DNA of 64,000 bases from Chloroflexota bacterium (GCA_029265355.1 JAJUJL010000009.1:108724-172723), one strand, 5' to 3'. Positions 51,274 to 62,667 are shown, counted from the first letter of the stretch. Notes: generated by a model from the letters alone, not told the origin. A program made the numbers and translations.

Positions 51274-51843
51274 CTACCGAGAGCCGCTGTCCAAAGACAT
51301 CATGTGATTGAGCCTTTGCATTGCTTGCTCAAAGCTCAATACCTGTCCCCCAAAACCAGCTTGAAATCGGCTGGCATCATCCGAATTGGCAAAACAGAGC
51401 AGAGATGGGCGACAACAAATTTGCACCTGACTCTCCAATACGTATACCGCCTGGCGAACGTTGTGCATTTTCCCGTACAGGAAGTCTGTGACCAGCGCGG
51501 ATCGAACCCCCGGTTGCCTCGAAATGTACATCAATCCACAGTGTGGACAACATGCCGCGGCCTGGCGACCATCATTAAGTTGAATGGATAATGCTGTGCG
51601 CGGGTTCACTCCCGCGCCGCACATCACGCAGTTCGCCAGAGGCAGATTAACTTCGGTTGGTTGCTGGTAGTGCAGGCGCCCATGCGAGCGGCGCAACCTG
51701 TCGGCGCGAACCAGACTGGCAATATCGCGATACAATGTCGCCGTGGGAATGCCCAGCTTCTGCTGAACTTCGTGCACCGATGCAGAGCCTTTTTCGCGAA
51801 GATACTCCAGGATTAACCCCTGCCGTTCATTAAAATAGTCCAA
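51274..51843 (-). CDS. DeoR-type HTH regulator fused to a NosL-like cysteine-rich metal-binding domain
   Basis: 189 residues from TTG 51843 (GAGGGAGG upstream). The N-terminal winged HTH spans about 7-60 (GLILEYLREKGSASVHEVQQKLGIPTATLYRDIASL). It is followed by C72-x-x-C75 and a domain like the copper lipoprotein NosL: C98-C99-PH-C102-GLMYI, D-FLYGK-M126-H127, AVYVLESQ, then C143-C144...C150-FANSDDASRFQAGFGGQVLSFEQA. NosL binds Cu(I) through Cys, Met and His in the periplasm; here the domain lacks a signal and is cytoplasmic. Neighbours are the copper genes PCuAC and SCO1, so a Cu(I)-sensing repressor or activator is likely. This domain pairing is not one I recognise. Confidence 0.8.
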   Translation of the reverse strand: MDYFNERQGLILEYLREKGSASVHEVQQKLGIPTATLYRDIASLVRADRLRRSHGRLHYQQPTEVNLPLANCVMCGAGVNPRTALSIQLNDGRQAAACCPHCGLMYISRQPGVRSALVTDFLYGKMHNVRQAVYVLESQVQICCRPSLLCFANSDDASRFQAGFGGQVLSFEQAMQRLNHMMSLDSGSR

Positions 51844-51882
51844 AGATCATCCCTCCCTCACCTTGTCCTCATCTTCGATGCA

Positions 51883-51896
51883 TGATAATATTATCA
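51883..51896. promoter_or_regulatory. Candidate operator of the HTH-NosL regulator
   Basis: TGATAATATTATCA, a perfect 14-bp palindrome in the 95-base gap between the regulator gene and the divergent PCuAC gene. It sits where a -10 box would be, so binding could control both genes. Confidence 0.65.
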
Positions 51897-51938
51897 CAAT
51901 TTCTCAAAAATTCCCAACGATTGCCAGGAGGTAACTCG

Positions 51939-52454
51939 ATGAAACGCTTCTTTATCCCGCTGATGATAGCAATATTCATCCTTCTCAGCGCGTGCACGAG
52001 CAGCACTGGTTCAACCATCGAAATAGAAGACCCATGGGCGCGCGCGGCTGCAGCCATGGTAGGTGAAATGGGCGGTCACAACATGGGGGACATGGGCACA
52101 CCCGCCGGCAACACTGCCATGGGCGAGATGCAGCATGCAGGCGCTAACAGCGGCGCTTTCATGGTCATCCGCAACAATGGCAACCAGGCCGACCGGTTGA
52201 TCAAAGCTGAGAGCGATGTTGCGGAGGCGGTTGAAATTCACTTGAGCGAAATGAAAGACGGTGTCATGACAATGCGCCAGGTGGATGGAATAGATATTCC
52301 CGCCAATGGGCAGGCGGAATTAAAACCAGGGTCTTACCATGTGATGTTAATCGGGCTAAAGCGCGATTTGGTAGCGGGTGAAAAAATCCGCCTCAAGTTG
52401 ACCTTTGAAAAAAGCGGCAGCATTGAGGTTGATGCTGAAGTTCGCGCTCCTTGA
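51939..52454 (+). CDS. PCuAC-family copper chaperone lipoprotein with Met/His-rich insert
   Basis: 171 residues from ATG 51939 (AGGAGGT upstream), with a lipoprotein signal (AIFILLSAC). Family blocks are EIEDPWARA, MVIRNNGNQADRL, EIHLSEMKDGVMTMRQV and LKPGSYHVMLIGLKRDL. An insert at about 40-68 (five Met and two His in about 25 residues, for example MGGHNMGDMG) replaces the usual short link. PCuAC chaperones carry Cu(I) to the CuA site of cytochrome oxidase together with SCO proteins. The insert may add copper sites. Divergent from the HTH-NosL gene and upstream of SCO1. Confidence 0.9.
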   Translation: MKRFFIPLMIAIFILLSACTSSTGSTIEIEDPWARAAAAMVGEMGGHNMGDMGTPAGNTAMGEMQHAGANSGAFMVIRNNGNQADRLIKAESDVAEAVEIHLSEMKDGVMTMRQVDGIDIPANGQAELKPGSYHVMLIGLKRDLVAGEKIRLKLTFEKSGSIEVDAEVRAP

Positions 52455-52500
52455 CATTTTGCCTGATAGAGCAGAATTTTTACCAAAATTATCATAACTC

Positions 52501-53106
52501 ATGAAATCGAATTTTCTGGCGCTGCTGCTGTTAGGGGTCTTACTGATCGTAGCTCTGGTTTTCGGCGTCTACCAGGCCTTCTTCGCTGCACCATCATTCA
52601 ATGGCACTGTTATCGATCCCCCCAGGGCAGCGCCAGATTTTATCCTCGATTCCGACCATGGGCCAGTAAAGCTTGCCGATTTCCAGGGCAAGTTCGTGCT
52701 GCTTTACTTTGGCTACTCGTATTGCCCGGATGTTTGTCCCACGACGCTTTCTGATATGAAACGCGTTGTGTCACGCCTGGACCCCCAGGCAGAGCGGGTG
52801 CAAGGCATCTATATTTCTGTAGACCCCCGCCGAGATACCCCCATTAGAATGGGGGAATTTTCCCGTTTTTACCATCCCTCGTTTATCGGTTTATCTGGCA
52901 CTCCAGAAGCCATATCGCAAACCGCCTCAGCTTACGGCATCATCTACCGCTACAATGACGACGAATCAACCAGCAACTACACGGTCGATCATACCTCCAG
53001 GATCACCGTCATCGATCCACAAGGGCGTATCCGCCTGTACTGGGAGCACGGCACAACCTCAGATCAAATGATTGACGATCTGAGACAATTGCTGAAAGAA
53101 AACTGA
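52501..53106 (+). CDS. SCO1/SenC-family copper chaperone/thioredoxin-like protein
   Basis: 201 residues. Residues 5-27 form an N-terminal membrane anchor. The thioredoxin-like domain holds the copper ligands C75-PDV-C79 (YCPDVCPTTL) and a His in VDHTSRITVID. SCO proteins reduce and load the CuA centre of cytochrome c oxidase on the outer face of the membrane. It is 46 bases after the PCuAC gene, so the pair is an oxidase assembly module. No cytochrome oxidase gene is in the window. Confidence 0.92.
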   Translation: MKSNFLALLLLGVLLIVALVFGVYQAFFAAPSFNGTVIDPPRAAPDFILDSDHGPVKLADFQGKFVLLYFGYSYCPDVCPTTLSDMKRVVSRLDPQAERVQGIYISVDPRRDTPIRMGEFSRFYHPSFIGLSGTPEAISQTASAYGIIYRYNDDESTSNYTVDHTSRITVIDPQGRIRLYWEHGTTSDQMIDDLRQLLKEN

Positions 53107-53157
53107 GTATTGCTGATTTGACGCAATGCGCCCGGGTCAGACTGGGGTCATCATCGC

Positions 53158-54189
53158 TCACGGGTCAACGTTATCCAGTTGCCTGCGGATATTGCGCTCC
53201 AGTTCATCTTTCTCAGTCTCGGGCAACCAGCAGGCTTTAACGGCATTCAGGATTAGCTGGCAAATCTCATCCCTGGTAAAGCCTAACCGGCTTTCTAACA
53301 GGTAATACTCCAGCGCCAGGCTGTTGCCAAACATCTTGGGATCATCGGTGTTGATCGTAACCAGCAGACCGCGCTCAAAAAATTTCCTTACCGGGTGATC
53401 TTCAATAGATTTTACAACCCCGGTGCGCAGATTAGAGATTGGGCACATTTCCAGGGGGATTTGATGTTCTGCCAGCCATTCCACCAAAGCATCATCCTCG
53501 ATCGCGCGCGTACCGTGTCCAATGCGTTCTGCTCTCAACTTCTTAACTGCTCCCCAAATGCTCTCAGCCCCGGCCGCCTCTCCGGCATGGGCGCTGGTGT
53601 GAAAACCAAGTCTTCTTGCCTCTTGATAGACGCTTTCGAAGGGCTGTGGTGGGTAGAGCTGTTCTGAGCCGCCAATACCCACGCCAATGACGCCCAGGTT
53701 GCGCACTTCTGCCAATTCGGCCAGGGTGCGTTGGGCATGTTCTGGGCCAAAATCTCGCACCAGGTCTGGCACCAAATTCACCCGCACACCTGGCACCTGC
53801 GCCAATCCTTTGCGCACCGCCTCGATGATACGCTGAGTTTGCAATCCCCGCTGGTGAAAATCGGGCGGGGAAACAAACGCTTCCACGTAGTGGATATTCT
53901 GCCGAAGCAGATCGTTAGCCACGGCGCTGGCAAAAAAAGTAAAGTCATCATACTCACGAATAAAAGTGTTTTTCCAGACCCAGGTGTCGATAAAGTGCGG
54001 GAAATCTCGATACGCGAAGCGCCTTTCCAGCGCTGGGATATCCGCTACTTGTGGGTCGCCCCCATATTTTTGTACCAATTCCCACATGGCTGCATGGGGT
54101 ATTGCACCTTCCAGGTGCAAATGCAACTCAACCTTTGGAAGCTGCTCAAACCAAGCCAGGCCTGTGTTCGATGTGGCGAAATCTGTCAA
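53158..54189 (-). CDS. add: Adenosine deaminase
   Basis: 343 residues with the amidohydrolase barrel motifs of Add: ELHLHLEGA (two zinc histidines), HTSAHAGEAAGAESIW (His, catalytic Glu), RIGHGTRA, LEMCPISNL and NTDDPKMF (Asp-Asp). It converts adenosine or deoxyadenosine to inosine. Converges with SCO1. The gene sits downstream of the kinase gene (28-base gap), which it may share an operon with. With the deaminase at 42896 it reinforces a nucleoside-salvage theme. Confidence 0.93.
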   Translation of the reverse strand: MTDFATSNTGLAWFEQLPKVELHLHLEGAIPHAAMWELVQKYGGDPQVADIPALERRFAYRDFPHFIDTWVWKNTFIREYDDFTFFASAVANDLLRQNIHYVEAFVSPPDFHQRGLQTQRIIEAVRKGLAQVPGVRVNLVPDLVRDFGPEHAQRTLAELAEVRNLGVIGVGIGGSEQLYPPQPFESVYQEARRLGFHTSAHAGEAAGAESIWGAVKKLRAERIGHGTRAIEDDALVEWLAEHQIPLEMCPISNLRTGVVKSIEDHPVRKFFERGLLVTINTDDPKMFGNSLALEYYLLESRLGFTRDEICQLILNAVKACWLPETEKDELERNIRRQLDNVDP

Positions 54190-54217
54190 CCCTATCCCCG
54201 ATCAAAACATCAACTGT

Positions 54218-56389
54218 TCACTTGACCATCGGCCGCCAGGCGGGATCGAAATCATTGAATGGATCATCTGTCAAACGGGTGCGCACGGCACCGCTGCCAC
54301 TGACCACATAGATGTCATGGTTATCGCCTTCGGGCCATCCCTCGAAGACCAGCCATAATCCATCCGGGGAATAGCGCGCCTCGCGCATCGGAAATGGCCC
54401 CAAATCATAGCGAAATTCGCTGTAATCGGGATCGTAAGATGCCACAACCAGGCCTGGCACCCCATTTTGCCCTTGCACCTGTGTAAACAGGAGCAATTTC
54501 CCATCCGGTGACCAGGAAGGAGAAGTGTTGATTGCGTCAGCGCTGCGAGAGAATATCTTCTGATCGCTCCCGTCCGCGTTCATGGTCCATATTTGCACCG
54601 GACCTTTTTGGGTGGTGACAAAAGCGATTTGTTTGCCATCGGCTGACCATGCCGGCTGGCGATCATAGGAATATTGGGCCGAGAGTCGTTTTACCTCGTT
54701 GGTTTCCAGGTCGATGAGATAGATTCTCGGCCGGCCGCTGTTGCGCAATGAAGCAAATGCGATGTACCGGCCATCCGGAGACCAGGCCGGATCGAAATCG
54801 CCGCCCGGCACGATGGGCAAGGGGGTTAACCCGCTTCCATCCGCATTGATGATAAACAGCCCAGCGCCTCGGTATATCGGCTGGTTTCGATCGCAAGGAG
54901 AAATAATCACCAGGCGCAGCCCATCCGGAGACCAGGACGGTTGGCAGGCGCCTTCAGGAATTTCCGTCAATTGGCGCAGACCAGTACCATCGACTCTGAC
55001 GATGTAGATCTGTGGCGTTCCACCGCGATCCGAGACAAAGGCAATCTCACCTTGCCCGCCTCCAAATGGTGTTGGGGAAGCGGTTGGGCTTGGTGGAATG
55101 AGCACCAGGGGAGAGGTTGCAGTCGGAGCCGGCTGGAGAGTCGCGGTTGGGCTGTTTGGCGGCGCTGGCGTAGCGGTTGGCGACGGCGCAAGGGTGCGGG
55201 TCGCAGTAGAAGCGACAGGGTTATCGAAGGTCGCTGTGTTCCCAATCACATCAGAGAGCGAGGTAGGCGTGGGGAAAATAAACGCCAGGGCCTGAGCTGG
55301 CAGGCTTGGATAATACAAACCAACCACCATACCGATCAACCCGAATGTGATCACCGCGGTGAGAATAAACCAACTCCGCCTGCGTCCGCTGCGATCTCCA
55401 TTGCCAGCGCGATCTCGAAGCGGCATGCTAGTCTGCACGGGTAGGGGTGTGCTGCCTCTTGGGGGAGGGTAGTTGCCCGTGTCAATGAATGCGCCGCCGT
55501 TTTCCGGTTGAAGAGCTGGCGATTCCATGGGCAAAGTTGAGGGAGGCGGCGCCACCTTATACTCACCTGTTTTCCGGCGAAAATTGATCACGCCCAACAA
55601 AGCCTGCTTAAATTCCTCAGCAGTCTGATACCGCTCATCCGGGCGCACCGCCAGCGATTTTTCGATAATCCCAGCCAGGCGCCGAGAAACTCGAGGATTA
55701 TGCTTCCGAATTGGCGTGAGATCGGCTTGATCCATGGCACGCGCCAGCGCATCCTCCGGGATGGACCCCGTGAGCGCGGCGTACAATGTTGCCCCTAATG
55801 AGAATAAGTCGGAGCGGTGGTCTGTGCGCGCTGTGCCATATTGCTCGGGTGGCGAATACCCCGGTGTCATGGCTCGTGCGCCGGTCGTGGTCGCCTGCCC
55901 ACTTTGAATGATCTTTGCCAGGCCAAAATCCACCAGGAAAATCTGTCCTTGGGGGGTGATTTTGACATTACCTGGTTTGATATCCCGGTGGACAATCGGT
56001 GGATTGCACGATTCGAGGTAACTGAGCGCGTCGCACAGTGCTATGCCAATAATGATTGCTTCATCTTCATCGATGGCGCCAAGGCGATCCATTCGTTGGC
56101 GCAGGTCTTCCCCTTCGATGTAATCCATTACCAGGTATTGACCCTGCCCCTCGACGACAAAGTGATCGGTGACCCGCGTCAGATTGGGATGGCGCAAGGT
56201 GGCCAGAATGACTGCTTCGCGGCGAAACTGCCTGGCATATTCATCGGTGGTAAACAGGTTCTCTTTTAAAGCCACGTTCATACCCAGATTCTCGTCGATG
56301 GCGCGATAAACCGCCCCCATGCCGCCCTGGCCGAGGATCTCTACCACCCTGTAACGCTTATTTAGCAGCGTCCCACGCTCTAATGCCAT
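54218..56389 (-). CDS. Ser/Thr protein kinase with C-terminal TolB-like propeller
   Basis: 723 residues. The kinase domain (1-270) is complete: GQGGMG at 20-25, Lys42, HRDIKPGN at 134-141, DFG at 154-156. A membrane helix lies at 340-360, then a Thr/Pro/Ala-rich linker (about 385-440), then beta-propeller repeats (about 450-720) with many SWSPDG/AWSPDG motifs. The propeller is therefore outside the cell, a receptor layout resembling PASTA kinases but with a TolB-like sensor. It is 39 bases after the gene encoding the duplicated coiled-coil protein, a possible partner or substrate. Confidence 0.9.
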   Translation of the reverse strand: MALERGTLLNKRYRVVEILGQGGMGAVYRAIDENLGMNVALKENLFTTDEYARQFRREAVILATLRHPNLTRVTDHFVVEGQGQYLVMDYIEGEDLRQRMDRLGAIDEDEAIIIGIALCDALSYLESCNPPIVHRDIKPGNVKITPQGQIFLVDFGLAKIIQSGQATTTGARAMTPGYSPPEQYGTARTDHRSDLFSLGATLYAALTGSIPEDALARAMDQADLTPIRKHNPRVSRRLAGIIEKSLAVRPDERYQTAEEFKQALLGVINFRRKTGEYKVAPPPSTLPMESPALQPENGGAFIDTGNYPPPRGSTPLPVQTSMPLRDRAGNGDRSGRRRSWFILTAVITFGLIGMVVGLYYPSLPAQALAFIFPTPTSLSDVIGNTATFDNPVASTATRTLAPSPTATPAPPNSPTATLQPAPTATSPLVLIPPSPTASPTPFGGGQGEIAFVSDRGGTPQIYIVRVDGTGLRQLTEIPEGACQPSWSPDGLRLVIISPCDRNQPIYRGAGLFIINADGSGLTPLPIVPGGDFDPAWSPDGRYIAFASLRNSGRPRIYLIDLETNEVKRLSAQYSYDRQPAWSADGKQIAFVTTQKGPVQIWTMNADGSDQKIFSRSADAINTSPSWSPDGKLLLFTQVQGQNGVPGLVVASYDPDYSEFRYDLGPFPMREARYSPDGLWLVFEGWPEGDNHDIYVVSGSGAVRTRLTDDPFNDFDPAWRPMVK

Positions 56390-56428
56390 ATGACTCTCAA
56401 ATACGTTTTACCACAGAACTTAGACAAC

Positions 56429-58798
56429 CTAAATTCTCGAAACAACTCCGCAATATTCGCAGATGATTTCTGCCTGGCCGCGCAAGATGGGCGCAGTGAA
56501 GGCCGCGCCGCAATTCGAGCACTGCTGCGGGGCATTGCGGATACGCTCCAGTTCCTCTGCTGAGACTGGCACAGCCCGATCCTCGGCATAACCGCCGCTG
56601 CGCGCCCTGCCGACCATCTTCAACCACTCATCCGCGACGGGTTGCGAAAGTCTAAACTGAGCCGTGTGCAGCGCGGCCGGGGCCCGGAAACGGAAGTTCA
56701 GCCTTTGGTATGCGCCTTCTGTCTCGGAGGCAACCTCTTCTTTTTGTACCTCCTCGATCGTTGATAGATGCGCCTCGACCTTTAGCTCGTAGGCGCCTAC
56801 ACGGTCTTCCCACAGCAGGCGTTGATCGGTGAGAAACAGGATCCCATTTTCAGGTTCGCTGTTCGGAGAAAGGTAAAGCGCTTCAACTGCCGCCACACCG
56901 CTCTCAGAAGCCTGCAGGCGAAACGAAGCGCTGGATAAGGCTGCCAGCATCCAATCGATCCATGCCAGGTGCGCTGACAGGGACTCCACCTCATCGCCAT
57001 ACTCGTCGTACTGCGCCAGGACGGTGTCGACTGCAGCGTCTGCTTGAGATTGAAGCGAGGCAACCGCCGACTTCACTTGCATGTATAGCGGCCGCGCCGC
57101 AGCCAGGTTGCCGGACAGGCCAACCAGGCGGGCTAACTCTTTCTGAATGCCGCTCATACTCTCACCGAGCAACCGCGATTGATGATCCAGCGTTACCTGG
57201 GCATTCGACTTTACCCGCTCCCACTGCGCCGAGAGCACCGTCAGGTCCGCCTCCAGATCCTTTTCGATTAAGTACCCCCGCGCCCGCACCTGCGCTAGCT
57301 GGCGTTCGATTTCACTCAATTCATTCTCCAGGCGGGCCAGTTCGTCGCGCGCCTCCTTCAACATGACTTCATCCTGCAAAGCGTTTACTTCGCTTTGCAG
57401 CGACAGGATATCTGCTTGGGTGAGTGGTAGAGCCAGGTCAGAAGCTGAGAGCCCAGCCCCACTGCCCGCGCGATCGTTTTCGATCTCACCCGAGCGTGCT
57501 CGCCCAAGCATCGTAGACCAGTCATCGGCATCCTGTCCGTTGAGATGAAAGTTCACCCATCCCAGGTGGTTATCCTTGAACTGCACCGATAGGAAATCCT
57601 GGTGCCCAAACAGCCCTTTATTTTCCGCTTTCTGAGCGAGTATCTCGGTCAGCTTTTGATCGATCACCACTTCCTGGACCAGCTCGCTGGCTGTAACAAT
57701 GAACAGCACCTTTTTGGTGGCGACTTTTTCCTTACGCTCGAAAATCAATCGCTTGTTGGATAAAAACAGGATACCTTCTGGGTCGTCCTTGCCCTCTTTA
57801 TCCCAGCGAGCAGCCACAGCCGCCACCAGATCTTCGCCAGCCGCCAGTTGAAAGCTGGCCGCTGCCAGTTGGTCCAATGCCCAATGCACCTGTGTCAGCC
57901 GGTTATTGAGCGTAGCCGACTGGGCTTCCACATCTGCGTAGCTGCGCTGCATCTCGGTCGAGATGCGCGATGCTTCACTGAGCAATGCATTCACTTGCGA
58001 CTGGGCTGAGCGCAGCATCGCTCCCGCCAGATTGGGATTTGCCAGCATGGTGTTCAGGCGCTGAATTTGGGGGTTCACCGTCTCCACGCGCGACTGAAAG
58101 GCATGCATTTGCTGAGCGAGGTTAGCTTCCACACGTGGACGAATGCTCTGCCATTGGCTCATCGCGCCATACACCTGCTGCTCCAGGTCACCCTGGTAGC
58201 GAAAACCTTTCTGGCGAGCGCTCTCGAGCAGCTCAGCTATCCTGCGCACAAGCGCATCCAATTCAGTCATGTCCGACTGAACATCGCCAAAGGCAGCTCT
58301 GGTTTGCAATTCTGCCAGAGACGACTGCAATGCGTTAACTTCCAGGGATAAGTCTTGTGCAGCAGCGGCGGTGTTCACCGATGCAACCGAATGCGCCGCG
58401 CCTCCCAAGACTGTAGCCCCTATCGCTGCGCTGGTTGTAGCAGCCGCCAAGTTACCGGGCCTTGGCCGGGCAGCCTGAGGTGCAGCCGGCGGCGCGACTT
58501 TTGGCGCCATCTTCTGCAGGCGATTGGGCGCCGGGACACCCGGCATCACTTTTACCGGCGGCGATACCGGGCGCACCACCGGTCGCGGCCGGTTTGAGGG
58601 TTGGTTAATCTGGCGAACTCCTTCCCGACGCACCTGGCGTTGCACGGCACGCTGTAAATTTGCGCCAGCTTTGATCACGCCGCCCATCGGGTTCACCGGT
58701 AGACCGGGCGGAGTGACAGGGCGAATGAACGCCGCTGGATTCTTTGAAACGGATTTTTGCAGGCGGTTGCCCGGTCCACCTTTTCGAAACATGCCCAT
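56429..58798 (-). CDS. Duplicated coiled-coil/PH-like protein with C-terminal zinc ribbon
   Basis: 789 residues. Residues 1-115 are basic and Pro-rich. Two copies of the same unit follow: 149-445 and 464-742. Each has a helical coiled-coil part, a PH/GRAM-like strand run (GILFLSNKRLIFERKE at 342; GILFLTDQRLLWEDRV at 652) and a closing W-x-x-M-x-GRARSG (427-437; 725-735). A zinc ribbon ends the protein: C760-x-x-C763 and C780-x-x-C783. No membrane helix or signal. I do not recognise the protein. The kinase gene follows directly, so it may be a phosphorylation-controlled scaffold. Confidence 0.8.
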   Translation of the reverse strand: MGMFRKGGPGNRLQKSVSKNPAAFIRPVTPPGLPVNPMGGVIKAGANLQRAVQRQVRREGVRQINQPSNRPRPVVRPVSPPVKVMPGVPAPNRLQKMAPKVAPPAAPQAARPRPGNLAAATTSAAIGATVLGGAAHSVASVNTAAAAQDLSLEVNALQSSLAELQTRAAFGDVQSDMTELDALVRRIAELLESARQKGFRYQGDLEQQVYGAMSQWQSIRPRVEANLAQQMHAFQSRVETVNPQIQRLNTMLANPNLAGAMLRSAQSQVNALLSEASRISTEMQRSYADVEAQSATLNNRLTQVHWALDQLAAASFQLAAGEDLVAAVAARWDKEGKDDPEGILFLSNKRLIFERKEKVATKKVLFIVTASELVQEVVIDQKLTEILAQKAENKGLFGHQDFLSVQFKDNHLGWVNFHLNGQDADDWSTMLGRARSGEIENDRAGSGAGLSASDLALPLTQADILSLQSEVNALQDEVMLKEARDELARLENELSEIERQLAQVRARGYLIEKDLEADLTVLSAQWERVKSNAQVTLDHQSRLLGESMSGIQKELARLVGLSGNLAAARPLYMQVKSAVASLQSQADAAVDTVLAQYDEYGDEVESLSAHLAWIDWMLAALSSASFRLQASESGVAAVEALYLSPNSEPENGILFLTDQRLLWEDRVGAYELKVEAHLSTIEEVQKEEVASETEGAYQRLNFRFRAPAALHTAQFRLSQPVADEWLKMVGRARSGGYAEDRAVPVSAEELERIRNAPQQCSNCGAAFTAPILRGQAEIICEYCGVVSRI

Positions 58799-58937
58799 TG
58801 TCTCCGATAGAGTTTAGCTGCTGGGTTCTAAGAAATACAGAGCCCTGGCAGCGCGCAAGCACCCATGTTGGTTCATCGGATCGTGCCAGATAGGCGCGTA
58901 GAATTGCGCGCCACGAGCGTGCCGAACCATACTCAGG

Positions 58938-58946
58938 ATTATATCA
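58938..58946 (-). promoter_or_regulatory. Extended -10 promoter upstream of the coiled-coil protein gene
   Basis: TGATATAAT on the minus strand (58946-58938), a perfect TATAAT with an extended TGn. No good -35 hexamer is seen upstream, which is tolerated by extended -10 promoters. It likely serves the coiled-coil protein and kinase genes. Confidence 0.6.
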
Positions 58947-59058
58947 GTATAGAATGACATTTTCCTGACATCCTTGCATTTATGATAAATCATGGGTGAT
59001 TGAGCGAGGACGAGGTGTGTTCTTACTCCTTTGGGTGAGTCTGGCAATCACCCCGGCA

Positions 59059-61029
<1,971 letters not shown>

Positions 61030-61044
61030 TTATCAAACCGGTAG

Positions 61045-62043
61045 CTATGCTGTTGATGATAAGCGCGCCTGGATCAACAAGCGATTGACCCAGTGCTCTG
61101 CGTCGCGATAATAGATAAATGTTGCAGCTAACAAGCCTGTCGCAATAAAGCCATGCCCGATCACCCCGATCAATGTCAACCAGGATGACTCGCCGGGCAT
61201 GCGCCATAAGAAGCCTAACCCTTCATTTACAATTAAAATCAAAACAAATAAAAGCACGGTGTGTGGCATGGTCAGGCGAGTCAATCGTATACTATCGCGC
61301 ACCGCTACCCATGCCAGCCGCTGTTTCAAGAAGATCCCATGCGGTGAGAGAAACAATGGGAACATGATCCACAAGGCAAGCCCGGCAACCAGATACACCG
61401 AAATTTGCCCCATGCTCAGTCCGAACATTGAGATCAAGGAGACCATGCAGCTTCCTGGAATGGCGATTGCGATAAGAATAAGCGCCCATATCACGGTCAA
61501 CAAGAATGCCTGAAAGGCAGCGCGAGGCCATTGTTGCAGAGAAATTTTCCAATCCACCCTACCATGCACTGCCGCCTGGGAAACGGCGGAAAAGTACAAC
61601 GATCCAGCAGCGATACCAACTAAATTAAAAACAAACCAGGTGCCGAGTACGGCGATGACTGAATTCACTTCCCAACCAACCGGCACACCCAATGGATTTT
61701 GCTGGGTTGGATTTGCGGCCAGCAAGCTGAATACACCTACGGGGTATGAGCGTAATGTTGAGAACAGGTTGATCCTCTCTGCCAGAGTCCCCCAATATTC
61801 ACCTGCGATCTGCAGCAGGCGGGTATCTTCAGCATTGGACGACAGGTATTGCGTCAGGCTCAGCTCTGTTAGAAAACCATTGAATAGGTCAGACACTTTC
61901 ATTCGAGGCCCTAACCACAGGAAAAGGTCCAGAACTACCGGGAATAAAATCAATGCCACATGATTGCTGATCGCGTCAAATCCTGAGAGCAGGCAGGCGA
62001 TAACTTGCGGCGGCTCAGGAATCGTTTTTGTGGTCGCATTCAT
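61045..62043 (-). CDS. Polytopic membrane protein, function unknown
   Basis: 332 residues with about six hydrophobic segments (at about 20-42, 105-150, 175-205, 210-240, 265-290 and 300-320) and no recognised motifs beyond a VGWEVNSV loop. It resembles DUF-type integral membrane proteins with glycerophosphodiester-like membrane domains but I cannot place it. It is divergent from the cyclic-nucleotide-binding gene and precedes gyrB in the same direction (66-base gap). ATG 62043. Confidence 0.78.
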   Translation of the reverse strand: MNATTKTIPEPPQVIACLLSGFDAISNHVALILFPVVLDLFLWLGPRMKVSDLFNGFLTELSLTQYLSSNAEDTRLLQIAGEYWGTLAERINLFSTLRSYPVGVFSLLAANPTQQNPLGVPVGWEVNSVIAVLGTWFVFNLVGIAAGSLYFSAVSQAAVHGRVDWKISLQQWPRAAFQAFLLTVIWALILIAIAIPGSCMVSLISMFGLSMGQISVYLVAGLALWIMFPLFLSPHGIFLKQRLAWVAVRDSIRLTRLTMPHTVLLFVLILIVNEGLGFLWRMPGESSWLTLIGVIGHGFIATGLLAATFIYYRDAEHWVNRLLIQARLSSTA

Positions 62044-62137
62044 AACCTAACAATTTTACCATCTACCTATATTTTTTCCTGGCTTTGTGTTATCTTTGAG
62101 GCCATCGCCTTTTTCCACCGTCAGGAGTAAGGTTGTT

Positions 62138-62650
62138 ATGCAAGATATCCTCACCATCGTAAAACAAGCAGATATCTTTTACAAACTAACGCCTGTTCAA
62201 TTGGAAATGGTTGCCAGCCTGTGTGAGCTGCGCTCCTATTCTCAGGGGGAAACGATCATCGTCGAAGGTGCGAAGAGCGATGAGCTATTTATTATCGCCG
62301 AAGGCGAAGTGGACATCGTCATCACCCCCAGTCGCCCAAAGGGGTCCACAGGCCAGCTTGCAGACCCTGTCAATATCGCTCGCTTGCGCCAGGGACAATC
62401 TTTCGGCGAGGTTGGGCTGGTAGATAACGGAGTCCGTTCCGCTACCGCCCGCGCCGCTCACAAGAACACCCAAATGCTGGTAATCGCAAATGCTCGTTTG
62501 ATCAAACTGTGCGACACCTATCCAGAGCTCGGTTATCGGCTCATGCGCAACCTGGCAACCGACCTGGCATTAAAAATTCGCAATACAGACCTGCGCATTC
62601 GCGAGCAATTAATTTACGGAGAACACAAGCCCAAAGAGCCTGGACTGTGA
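62138..62650 (+). CDS. Cyclic nucleotide-binding-domain protein (Crp-like sensor without HTH)
   Basis: 170 residues from ATG 62138 (CAGGAGTAAGG upstream). One cNMP-binding domain (about 15-130) with the phosphate cassette QGQSFGEVGLVDNGVRSATARAA, the E-x-x-x-x-R/SA pattern. After it is a short helical tail (about 135-170) with no HTH, so it is not a complete Crp regulator. It may bind cAMP or cGMP, or the domain may be a structural relic. Alone on the plus strand, divergent from the membrane protein. Confidence 0.85.
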   Translation: MQDILTIVKQADIFYKLTPVQLEMVASLCELRSYSQGETIIVEGAKSDELFIIAEGEVDIVITPSRPKGSTGQLADPVNIARLRQGQSFGEVGLVDNGVRSATARAAHKNTQMLVIANARLIKLCDTYPELGYRLMRNLATDLALKIRNTDLRIREQLIYGEHKPKEPGL

Positions 62651-62667
62651 AATTCGCACAGAATCAC

